DNA of 6,415 bases from Accumulibacter sp. (lineage in GTDB: Bacteria > Pseudomonadota > Gammaproteobacteria > Burkholderiales > Rhodocyclaceae), in assembly GCA_031267455.1 (NCBI GenBank), contig JAIRZC010000096.1, positions 1 to 6,415 on the forward strand, read 5' to 3'. The translations under genes were made by a program, and so were the position numbers. The notes beneath the pieces were generated by a model. It saw nothing but the letters and a program-made list of their open reading frames with translations, did not search any database and was not told where the DNA came from. Shown piece by piece: positions 1 through 5,219 of the stretch. Positions within the stretch are counted from its first letter, which is position 1. The number at the start of each line of letters is the position of its first letter.

Positions 1-105
1 CCATGGCTTGCGCGGACGCCGCGTCGAATGCCTTCGCTCATGACGAAGACTGGAAAGTGGCGGCGGAAAAACAAAGATCGGCCAGAAAACCAGGCGGGCA
101 CAGCG

Positions 106-132
106 CGTTCGGCGCTATGCGCGAACGTATTT
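106..132 (+). terminator. Hairpin with short T-rich tail upstream of the integrase
   Basis: CGTTC (106-110) pairs with GAACG (123-127). Inside, after one bulged G, GCGC (112-115) pairs with GCGC (119-122) around a TAT loop, and TATTTTCC follows. This resembles a rho-independent terminator for a plus-strand gene lying left of the window. One possible tail of such a gene is the reading frame that enters at base 2 and stops with TGA at 41-43 (HGLRGRRVECLRS), but this is not proven. The T tract is broken, so the hairpin could instead be a regulatory structure ahead of the integrase. Confidence 0.35.
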
Positions 133-177
133 TCCGGTGCGAAATAATAATTCCATTGCATTACAGGGAGAGCGAAA

Positions 178-1131
178 ATGTGCCTACAGTTGGAACTTTT
201 CGGTAACGAACTGCTTATTCATACTCCTGAGCCGGCAAGTTTGCGCTCGTATGCCGAGATGCCCGCGGAAATGCGGCTGAGCGAATTTTTCGACCTTTAC
301 CTCGAATCGGTACGCCATCGGCTCAAGTCCGCTTATTACAAGGAGAGATGCCTGATCCGCCTGGAACGTTCCTTCGGAAATCGTTTCGTCGCTGAATTGA
401 AAAAGGTCGACTTGATGGAGTACATAGAACGCGAACGCAAGAACGGGAAGATGTTCTCGTCGATCTCGGTCGACCTTTTGAACCTTTCGAGCGTTTTTAC
501 GCATGTGAAAAAATATTATGGATGGGAACTTCAGAATCCGGTCGCCGGCCTGCCTTTCGTCGCTTCGCAAAAGCGTGTCCGCTATATCGAAAAAGAGGAG
601 GCCGCGCGGCTCCTGGAATGCGCGAAACTGACGCGGAACGAGGCACTCGCCGATTTTATCGAGCTGGCGCTGAACACCGGGTGCAGAAAGGGCGAACTGC
701 TCCAGCTACGCTTTCGGGATATCGACCGCAAGCGGAATATCCTGACCCTGGATTCCAAGACGACCAAGACCGGGAAACCCCGCTATATTCCGATCAACCG
801 GAGCGCGCGGATCGTTTTCGACCGGAGGGACACTTTCCGTCAAAGGTATTGTCCCGATTCTCCCTGGGTTTTTTGCAAGAGGTCGGGAGATCGCTACCAG
901 GCTATCAACTGGACATTCGACAAGGCAGTCAAGCTGGCCGGAATCAGGAATTTTCATATCCACGATCTTCGCCATACCTTCGCGAGCTGGCTTGTCAGCG
1001 AGGGGGTCGAACTGGCGAAGATACGGGATCTCCTTGGGCACAGCTCGATTACGATGACGGAACGCTACGCGCATCTCGCGCCGGACAGGCTCCACGACGC
1101 GGTGAATGTCCTGGACAAACTGACTCGCTGA
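178..1131 (+). CDS. Tyrosine recombinase / phage-type integrase
   Basis: Site-specific DNA recombinase of 317 residues. In this family a catalytic Tyr cuts DNA through a 3'-phosphotyrosine intermediate. Residues about 32-118 fit the SAM-like core-binding domain and about 133-310 the catalytic domain. The full active-site set is visible: Arg170 in TGCRKGE, Lys197 in TKTGKPR, His262 and Arg265 in HDLRH, His288 in LLGHSS and Tyr297 in TERYAHL. Length and motif spacing fit an intact enzyme. GGGAGAGCG (166-174) supplies a ribosome site before the ATG at 178. The gene ends about 40 bp before the first copy of a 121-bp direct repeat, a position typical of an integrase beside its attachment site. Motifs fit phage and island integrases better than XerC/D or integron IntI, and no IntI-specific insertion is seen. 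No excisionase or other phage gene is present. The family is clear; the element and target site are not. Confidence 0.93.
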   Translation: MCLQLELFGNELLIHTPEPASLRSYAEMPAEMRLSEFFDLYLESVRHRLKSAYYKERCLIRLERSFGNRFVAELKKVDLMEYIERERKNGKMFSSISVDLLNLSSVFTHVKKYYGWELQNPVAGLPFVASQKRVRYIEKEEAARLLECAKLTRNEALADFIELALNTGCRKGELLQLRFRDIDRKRNILTLDSKTTKTGKPRYIPINRSARIVFDRRDTFRQRYCPDSPWVFCKRSGDRYQAINWTFDKAVKLAGIRNFHIHDLRHTFASWLVSEGVELAKIRDLLGHSSITMTERYAHLAPDRLHDAVNVLDKLTR

Positions 1132-1170
1132 CAGGAGGCTCCGACGCTCGATTTACCGGCCCTCGCCCTC

Positions 1171-1291
1171 GCCGCGCGCGCCTGAATCTACGTATTCCAA
1201 CCGGCCTTATCGATGAGAATCCGGCCAAAGCCGCGCCAGATAAAAAATCCTACATGGATACATTGGAAGCTGAAGTCCTGAAAGCATGAAG
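1171..1291. repeat. Direct repeat copy A (~121 bp), possible attachment site or duplicated gene tail
   Basis: This copy aligns without gaps to 1676-1746 for its first 71 bases, then with one inserted base in copy B up to 1797. By eye there are 13 mismatches plus one 1-bp indel, about 89% identity. A core of 38 bp (1204-1241 against 1709-1746) is identical. On the plus strand, one frame (CTG AAT CTA ... TGA, ending 1289) stays open and would read ...IPTGLIDENPAKAAPD..., but there is no start codon. Differences between the copies fall mostly on codon positions 1 and 2, and copy B has a frameshift, so coding constraint is not supported. Closeness to the integrase suggests an att-like role; duplication of an older gene end is equally possible. 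Confidence 0.75.
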
Positions 1292-1325
1292 TCTCATACT
1301 ATTCACGGATAAGCTTTTGAGTTTT

Positions 1326-1532
1326 TTAGACAAATATTTTGAAGAAGGCGGCTCCTGCAGCGAAGAGGGTAGCGCCGACAACAAGCAGATACCATCGATT
1401 TTCTTTGTCGATTTTTCGGGTTTCGGCCATGATTTTTTCGATTTCCGCAAGCGCCTTGTCGTTCTCGATAAAAATCCGTCTCGCTTCTTCGTACTTTCGC
1501 GCTTGATCGTTGAGAATATCTTCTGTCGTCAT
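1326..1532 (-). CDS. Small coiled-coil protein with a C-terminal membrane segment, unknown function
   Basis: A 68-residue protein. Residues about 3-45 are rich in Glu, Lys, Arg and Ala with a heptad-like pattern (EEARRIFIENDKALAEIEK), so probably a helical coiled coil. Residues about 47-66 (WYLLVVGATLFAAGAAFF) form one hydrophobic segment ending almost at the C-terminus, suggesting a tail-anchored inner-membrane protein. AAAGGAG (1539-1545) lies seven bases before the ATG, which with the sensible protein pattern makes a real gene likely. A weak TATAAA (1553-1558, minus strand) could be a -10 element; no good -35 is seen. From memory, short proteins with this 'xAETRKxxxExxWY + membrane helix' plan occur in proteobacterial accessory and prophage regions without known function. 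The gene sits alone between the two direct repeats, opposite in strand to the integrase. No terminator is seen after its stop. Confidence 0.75.
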   Translation of the reverse strand: MTTEDILNDQARKYEEARRIFIENDKALAEIEKIMAETRKIDKENRWYLLVVGATLFAAGAAFFKIFV

Positions 1533-1538
1533 GATTAT

Positions 1539-1545
1539 CTCCTTT
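1539..1545 (-). promoter_or_regulatory. Strong Shine-Dalgarno of the small membrane protein gene
   Basis: The minus strand reads AAAGGAG, then GATAATC and ATG. The strength and spacing of this site are the main reason for calling the small ORF real. Confidence 0.7.
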
Positions 1546-1675
1546 CATCCAGTTTATAACAAATGATGGGCCAACAAGCACTGGATTTCGGAGTTTCCCG
1601 ACGCGGGTTCAAGGGGATGTCGATTTTGGGCGAGAAAAAATGCGCAAAACAAAAAAATTGGGAGTGTTGCGGCGC

Positions 1676-1797
1676 GCCCCGCGCGACTGAATCTACATAT
1701 TCCAACCAGCCTTATCGATGAGAATCCGGCCAAAGCCGCGCCAGATGAAAAAATCCAGCATGGATACATTGAAACCAGAAGTTATAAAACCATGAAG
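1676..1797. repeat. Direct repeat copy B, just upstream of the first porin gene
   Basis: Second copy of the 121-bp repeat at 1171-1291, offset by 505 bp and then 506 bp after one extra G at 1747. It ends 78 bp before the ATG of the first porin, so it lies in or just above that gene's promoter region. The second porin has no such repeat upstream, so the repeat is not part of the duplicated porin unit. GGCGCGCC (1671-1678) overlaps its left edge. Apart from this repeat, 1546-1675 shows no credible gene; overlapping frames on the minus strand have no ribosome site or recognisable protein pattern. Confidence 0.75.
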
Positions 1798-1863
1798 CCT
1801 TATAACTAAAAGTGAAGGAAAACAGGCGCGTCTGCCCTTTTTGCTCGTTTTTCTGTGATTTAT

Positions 1864-1875
1864 GGAGATATATAA
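1864..1875 (+). promoter_or_regulatory. Porin ribosome-binding leader, shared by both porin genes
   Basis: GGAGATATATAA directly precedes the ATG, with GGAG eight bases upstream of it. The same 12 bases precede the second porin (4591-4602, minus). Similarity stops just upstream of this leader, so it marks the 5' border of the duplicated unit. No confident -35/-10 pair could be assigned upstream. Confidence 0.75.
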
Positions 1876-3009
1876 ATGCAGAAAAAACTGATTGCCCTGG
1901 CGGTCGCGGGTCTCGCATCGGGCGCGGCGTACGCGCAGACGAACGTCACGATCTACGGCGCGGCCGACGCGACGTTTGAAGTCGTCCAGGCCAAGGATGC
2001 GTCGATTGGTAATGATATTTTGAGGTACAACCGCGTTGCTTCGAATTCGTCGATCTTGGGTTTCCGCGGTAGTGAAGACTTGGGCGGCGGCCTGAAAGCG
2101 ATCTTCCAGTTTGAAGGCGGTGTCTCGCTTGATCAGAATACCACTTTGGGTTTCAGCCGTGATACCTTCGTCGGTCTGCAAGGCGGTTTCGGCCAAGTCA
2201 AGGCCGGGCTGATTACCGGCCCGGCGCGTAGCCTCGGCGCGGCGGTTGACCTGACCGTCGGTGCGACCGGCATCGGCGCGAACACCGCGATGCTCGGCAA
2301 GCTCGGTGGCAATGTCTCGGCGGGCGGACTCGGTACCGGCGAGGCATTCAGCTACTGGGATACGCGCCGCGCGAATTCCGTTCAATACGTGACGCCGAAG
2401 TTCGGCGGCTTTGAAGTCCGCGCGATGTACGGCGCGGGTGAGGTGCGTCCACAAGGCACCAAAGCGGCGGCAACGTATGAGATCGGCGGCTTCTACAGCA
2501 ACGGCCCGTGGTACGCCGGCTTGACCTACGGTCAGGCGAAACCGAATACCGCTGGCTACCTTACCTCTAATGGTATGTATGGCGAGAAGATGACCAATAT
2601 CCGTTTGGCGGGTACCTACACCTTCCAGGCGGGTCATAAGATCTCCGCGTTGTTTGAACAAAACAAGGCTACCGATGTGACTCTCATTCCTGCTGGACAA
2701 GCAGACGTGAAGTCCTACACGTGGGGCCTCGGCGGCAAGTTCAAGGTCTCGCAACCCGGCGCGATCATCGCGCAGTTCTATCAGGTGACCAAGCTCAAAG
2801 GCATGGATGACGCCAACGACTTCAAAGCCAACCTCCTCGCCATCGGCTATGAGCATTCATTGTCGAAGCGCACGACCGTGAAGGCCTATTATTCTCGCAT
2901 CTCCAATAAAGACAATGCGGGCTACAACTACGGAATCGGAAACATCGCTGGCGCACGGCCAGGCTCCGACCCGACCGGCATTTCCGTCGGCGTTCGCCAC
3001 AGCTTCTGA
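1876..3009 (+). CDS. Outer-membrane general porin (betaproteobacterial type), copy 1
   Basis: A 377-residue precursor of a trimeric beta-barrel porin that lets small hydrophilic solutes cross the outer membrane. Residues 1-20 are a classical Sec signal peptide (MQKKL, hydrophobic core, AYA) with probable cleavage before Gln21 and a mature part of 357 residues. The mature start QTNVTIYG, FRGSEDLGGGLKA (about 60-75), RDTFVGLQGGFGQVK, TPKFGGFEVRA and repeated aromatic/hydrophobic strands are hallmarks of the Gram-negative porin family (Porin_4-like). The C-terminus VGVRHSF ends in Phe, the signal read by the BAM assembly machinery. Length matches the 16-strand barrels of the family. It converges on a paralogue at 3421-4590 and ends at its own terminator (3036-3065). 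Ion or solute preference cannot be read from the sequence. The long minus-strand frame opposite it is an antisense shadow. Confidence 0.95.
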   Translation: MQKKLIALAVAGLASGAAYAQTNVTIYGAADATFEVVQAKDASIGNDILRYNRVASNSSILGFRGSEDLGGGLKAIFQFEGGVSLDQNTTLGFSRDTFVGLQGGFGQVKAGLITGPARSLGAAVDLTVGATGIGANTAMLGKLGGNVSAGGLGTGEAFSYWDTRRANSVQYVTPKFGGFEVRAMYGAGEVRPQGTKAAATYEIGGFYSNGPWYAGLTYGQAKPNTAGYLTSNGMYGEKMTNIRLAGTYTFQAGHKISALFEQNKATDVTLIPAGQADVKSYTWGLGGKFKVSQPGAIIAQFYQVTKLKGMDDANDFKANLLAIGYEHSLSKRTTVKAYYSRISNKDNAGYNYGIGNIAGARPGSDPTGISVGVRHSF

Positions 3010-3035
3010 TATCGTCTGACCGCGATTTCAAAATT

Positions 3036-3065
3036 AAATGGGCGCTTTCGGGCGCCCATTTTTTT
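3036..3065 (+). terminator. Rho-independent terminator of porin copy 1
   Basis: AAATGGGCGC (3036-3045) pairs perfectly with GCGCCCATTT (3052-3061) around TTTCGG, followed by more T to 3065. It lies 27 bp after the porin stop. Nearly the same stem ends the second porin, so the terminator was duplicated with the gene. Confidence 0.93.
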
Positions 3066-3362
3066 CGAGTGACGTCAGATTAAACATCCGATCTTACTCT
3101 CCGGAAAGAACTTGATTTCCCAACCGAATGCGAGCGCGCGCTTTTGAACGAATGCGAAAAAGTCTTTCTCCCAAAGCCGTCGGGCCAAGTGGATTTGAAC
3201 CTCCCCTCCGTTACGCTATCCGAGAGGGATTCCGGCTAGATGCAGGGTCGAACCGCCGAAAATTATCCCGACCTCTAGCTGACACCTTCCACATCGAAGT
3301 CTCTTTCATCTTCGGGGGTGCTTCCAGCTTTCATGACCGTTAGATGGGCTTATTTTACGATC
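3066..3362. other. Gene-free spacer between convergent porin terminators, with tRNA-like motifs and possible RNA structure
   Basis: No credible protein gene. The plus frame 3128-3343 contains GPSGFEPP, the peptide typically produced when a tRNA T-arm is translated antisense. On the minus strand, GGAGG TTCAAAT CCACT (about 3188-3204) and GGCGG TTCGACC CTGCA (about 3241-3257) look like T-arms, each with four of five stem pairs. Neither has a proper D-arm, anticodon arm or CCA end. Complementary segments are plentiful: GCTAGA (3235-3240) with TCTAGC (3274-3279) enclosing GGTCG/CGACC; GTCGGG (3179-3184) with CCCGAC (3267-3272); CACC (3283-3286) with GGTG (3317-3320) enclosing CGAAG/CTTCG. This could be decayed tRNA genes or an unknown structured RNA; either strand is possible. 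Confidence 0.35.
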
Positions 3363-3392
3363 AAAAAAATGGGCGCTTAAAGCGCCCATTTT
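3363..3392 (-). terminator. Main rho-independent terminator of porin copy 2
   Basis: Read on the minus strand, AAAATGGGCGCT pairs with AGCGCCCATTTT around a three-base TTA loop and runs into T7 (3369-3363). The GGGCGC/GCGCCC core and flanking A/T are shared with the terminator of porin copy 1. Confidence 0.93.
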
Positions 3393-3399
3393 CAATTCC

Positions 3400-3417
3400 A
3401 AAAAACGCTTTTAAGCG
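3400..3417 (-). terminator. Short second terminator directly after porin copy 2
   Basis: Three bases after the porin stop, the minus strand reads CGCT-TAAA-AGCG followed by six T (3405-3400). The stem is only four to five base pairs, but the T tract is clean and it precedes the stronger terminator at 3363-3392, giving a tandem arrangement. Confidence 0.55.
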
Positions 3418-3420
3418 CTA

Positions 3421-4590
3421 TCAGAAGGTGTGACGGAGACCCACAGAGAAAGCCGTCGGCGCGGAACCCACGCCAATGCCAGTATCCGTCGGGCCTTGGG
3501 TAATTCTGCCGATTCCGTAGTTATAGAGCGCGGCGTCCTTGTTGTTGATCCGCGAATAGAAAGCGCGGATCATCGTGCGCTTCGACAGCGAATGCTCATA
3601 ACCGACCGAGAAGAAGTTCGCCTTGTAGTCGTTGGCGTCATCCGCGCCTTTCAGCTTGGCAACGTGATAGACCTGCGCGATGATCGCGCCGGGCTGCGAG
3701 ACCTTGAACTTGCCGCCGAGTCCGTAGGTGCGCGACTTCACGTCCTCGCCAGCCACATTGAGCCCCGACCAATCATCCGCCTTGTTTTGTTCGACCAGAA
3801 CCGCGATCTTGTGACCCGCCTGGAAGGTGTAGGTGCCGCCGAAGCGAATGATCGAGCGTTTTTCAAGTGTGCCTAAACCACTACCAGGGAGTGCTGCCGT
3901 CGGGCCACCGACGAATCCAGCCCTTTCCGCCTTCGCCTGTCCATAGACCAAACCGGCGTACCACGGGCCGTTGTTGTAGAAAGCGCCGATTTCGTACGTC
4001 TTGCCGGCTTTGTTGACGGCAGTACCCGAAGTCGCGCGGTTTTCGCCGGCACCGTAGAGCGCGCGGACTTCAAAACCGCCGAACTTAGGCGTTACGTATT
4101 GAACCGCGTTCGCGATCCGCGTATCCCAGTAGCTGAAGCCCGCTCCGTTGTCGCCGCCGAGTTTGCCCATCAACGGAATGGCCGAAGCGACGCCGGTCGC
4201 GCCGGCGACGAGGTCGACCGTCGCGCCCAAGCTACGCGCCGAACCGGTCAGGAAGCCGAGCTTGATCTGACCGGCGTTACCTTGCAGACCGACGAAAGTG
4301 TCGCGCTGCGAACCGTTGAGTCCACCCGCTTCGAGGTTGATATTCGTTTCCATCTGGAAGAGGGCTTTCAGGCCGCCGCCCAAATCTTCACTACCGCGGA
4401 AACCCAGGATCGAGGAATTGGAATTGACCCGCGAGAAATTCTTGATGTCTTGGCCATTGACTTCAGCGCTCTTGGCCTGGACGACTTCGAAGGAGGCATC
4501 GGCGACGCCGTAGATCGTGACGTTCGTCTGCGCGTACGCCGCGCCCGATACGAGACCCGCGACCGCCAGGGCAATCAGTTTTTTCTGCAT
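3421..4590 (-). CDS. Outer-membrane general porin (betaproteobacterial type), copy 2
   Basis: A 389-residue paralogue of the porin at 1876-3009, on the opposite strand and converging on it. The signal peptide differs by one residue (Val14 for Ala14), with probable cleavage after AYA and a mature part of 369 residues. Shared blocks include QTNVTIYG, SNSSILGFRGSEDLGGG, SYWDTR, TPKFGGFEVRA, GGKFKVSQPGAIIAQ and YEHSLSKRT; the C-terminus VGLRHTF ends in the Phe used for barrel assembly. Differences cluster where surface loops are expected. Copy 2 carries extra residues around GGPTAALPGSGLGTLEKRS and near the C-terminus (GPTDTGIGVGSAPT), so the two channels may differ in surface antigens or pore traffic. 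The start is set by AGGAGATATATAA before the ATG. Two tandem terminators follow the stop. Family assignment is secure; substrate is unknown. Confidence 0.95.
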   Translation of the reverse strand: MQKKLIALAVAGLVSGAAYAQTNVTIYGVADASFEVVQAKSAEVNGQDIKNFSRVNSNSSILGFRGSEDLGGGLKALFQMETNINLEAGGLNGSQRDTFVGLQGNAGQIKLGFLTGSARSLGATVDLVAGATGVASAIPLMGKLGGDNGAGFSYWDTRIANAVQYVTPKFGGFEVRALYGAGENRATSGTAVNKAGKTYEIGAFYNNGPWYAGLVYGQAKAERAGFVGGPTAALPGSGLGTLEKRSIIRFGGTYTFQAGHKIAVLVEQNKADDWSGLNVAGEDVKSRTYGLGGKFKVSQPGAIIAQVYHVAKLKGADDANDYKANFFSVGYEHSLSKRTMIRAFYSRINNKDAALYNYGIGRITQGPTDTGIGVGSAPTAFSVGLRHTF

Positions 4591-4603
4591 TTATATATCT
4601 CCT
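4591..4603 (-). promoter_or_regulatory. Porin copy 2 ribosome-binding leader
   Basis: The minus strand reads AGGAGATATATAA directly before ATG; twelve of these bases are identical to the leader of porin copy 1. Upstream of it the two genes are unrelated, so their promoters, and perhaps their control, differ. Confidence 0.7.
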
Positions 4604-4620
4604 AAAATTACAATTTCGGA

Positions 4621-4665
4621 CGCTTTACCAACTAAATCAAAAGGTTGTTTCTACCTTTTAAAGCG
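4621..4665 (-). promoter_or_regulatory. Nested inverted repeat in the porin copy 2 upstream region
   Basis: CGCTTTA (4621-4627) is complementary to TAAAGCG (4659-4665). Inside, AAAGGT (4640-4645) pairs with ACCTTT (4653-4658) around a seven-base loop. The structure starts 31 bp upstream of the start codon. It may be a 5' leader stem-loop controlling translation or stability, or a protein-binding palindrome; the transcription start is not known. Porin copy 1 has no counterpart. Confidence 0.4.
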
Positions 4666-4683
4666 CTGTGTTTTGAGAGATAT

Positions 4684-4701
4684 AAAAAATGGGGCAACCC
4701 C
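4684..4701 (-). terminator. Weak terminator-like hairpin between lpdA and porin copy 2
   Basis: On the minus strand GGGG-TTG-CCCC is followed by A and six T. The stem is only four GC pairs with a three-base loop. It is the first terminator-like signal after the end of lpdA on that strand and could separate lpdA transcripts from the porin. The rest of 4666-4891 shows no gene; it includes a five-pair repeat CCTGT/ACAGG (4744-4762) and what may be the leader of the transposase relic. Confidence 0.35.
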
Positions 4702-4891
4702 TGCCTTTTCCCCTTATCCATCCTTGGTCAGCCCTGCAAAATACCTGTACCTCGCATGAACAGGGGATATCGCAAGGGTTTTTCCAACAGTTGAGAAATC
4801 AAAATACAGGGGACTGAAAGCTGGAAAAAATTGAGTGTTTAGCCCCGGCATTTGGGAGCGCAAACCCTACCCTTCACTTGGAAGGAGTAGC

Positions 4892-5219
4892 TATGGACAA
4901 GTTTTACACGGAAAGAGCGCCGCGACGGACGGAGGAAGCGCGTCGAGCGACACAACAGAGTCAAGAAAACTTGAGAATCGCTGGTCAAGGCGTTACGGGA
5001 TCAAACTCAAGGTGATCACAATTAAAGAAGCGTCTGTCGGACAGGAGTTTTCACGCCGGCCCAAAGCGAGCGCACTCAAGTATCCTGTCCAGGAAAGAAG
5101 AAGCCTTAATCCTAGCCTTGCAGCGGTTTAGCCAGTGGCCACCGGATGACTTCTGTCGCGCCTAGTTTCCTTCGTCTATTTCGCTCCTCATGCATCACGG
5201 TGCGGCCTTCGAGTCGAAT
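4892..5219 (+). pseudogene. Decayed N-terminal fragment of an IS481-like transposase
   Basis: Three plus-strand frames together spell one known protein start. YGQVLHGKSAAT (from 4892) is followed after a 1-bp shift by TEEARRATQQSQENLR, then by RYGIKLKVITIKEASV, then after another shift by KEEALILALQRF and WPPDDF, a TAG stop (5163-5165), and traces of FLRLFRSS and LH. From memory this matches the beginning of rve-type transposases usually classed as IS481 (MGQVLHG...SQESL..LAKRYGI..KTV..W...EEEA...A.....PLDD...AL...IP.LTRSSLHR), whose N-terminus binds DNA as a helix-turn-helix. The ancestral start has apparently lost one G (ATGGACAAG at 4893 where ATGGGACAAG is expected), still behind a good GGAAGGAG. 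Several frameshifts and a stop make it non-functional; the catalytic DDE domain is absent. The relic runs right up to the lpdA stop on the other strand. Family assignment is moderately sure. Confidence 0.72.

Noticed and set aside
522..1289. A 255-codon plus frame overlapping the integrase and ending in repeat A
   Set aside because: Its first 200 codons are a frame-shifted shadow of the integrase catalytic domain; only the tail within the repeat is of possible interest and it has no own start.
1171..1797. Integron-style cassette with attC sites
   Set aside because: The repeats show no GTTRRRY/RYYYAAC cores or attC-like long imperfect palindrome, and the recombinase lacks integron-specific features.
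1693..2856. A 387-codon open frame on the minus strand opposite porin copy 1
   Set aside because: The plus strand encodes an unmistakable porin. The antisense product is a low-complexity Arg/Ala/Asp-rich sequence, without a ribosome site, of the kind that mirrors GC-rich codons.
3188..3204. Selenocysteine tRNA, because GGTTCAAATCCACTTGG resembles the anticodon region of selC
   Set aside because: No matching long acceptor stem, extra arm or T-arm follows in the required order; the likeness covers only about 17 bases.
3128..3343. A 71-codon plus frame in the porin spacer
   Set aside because: The GPSGFEPP peptide is the usual artefact of translating antisense tRNA sequence; there is no ribosome site and no family pattern.
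3430..4605. Plus-strand frames opposite porin copy 2 (148 and 168 codons)
   Set aside because: Both are antisense to a clear porin and resemble the antisense products of porin copy 1, as expected for paralogues.
4893..5015. A 40-codon frame starting at ATG 4893 behind a good ribosome site
   Set aside because: It is the decayed start of the transposase shifted by a lost base; after the first residues it alternates with other frames that carry the homology.
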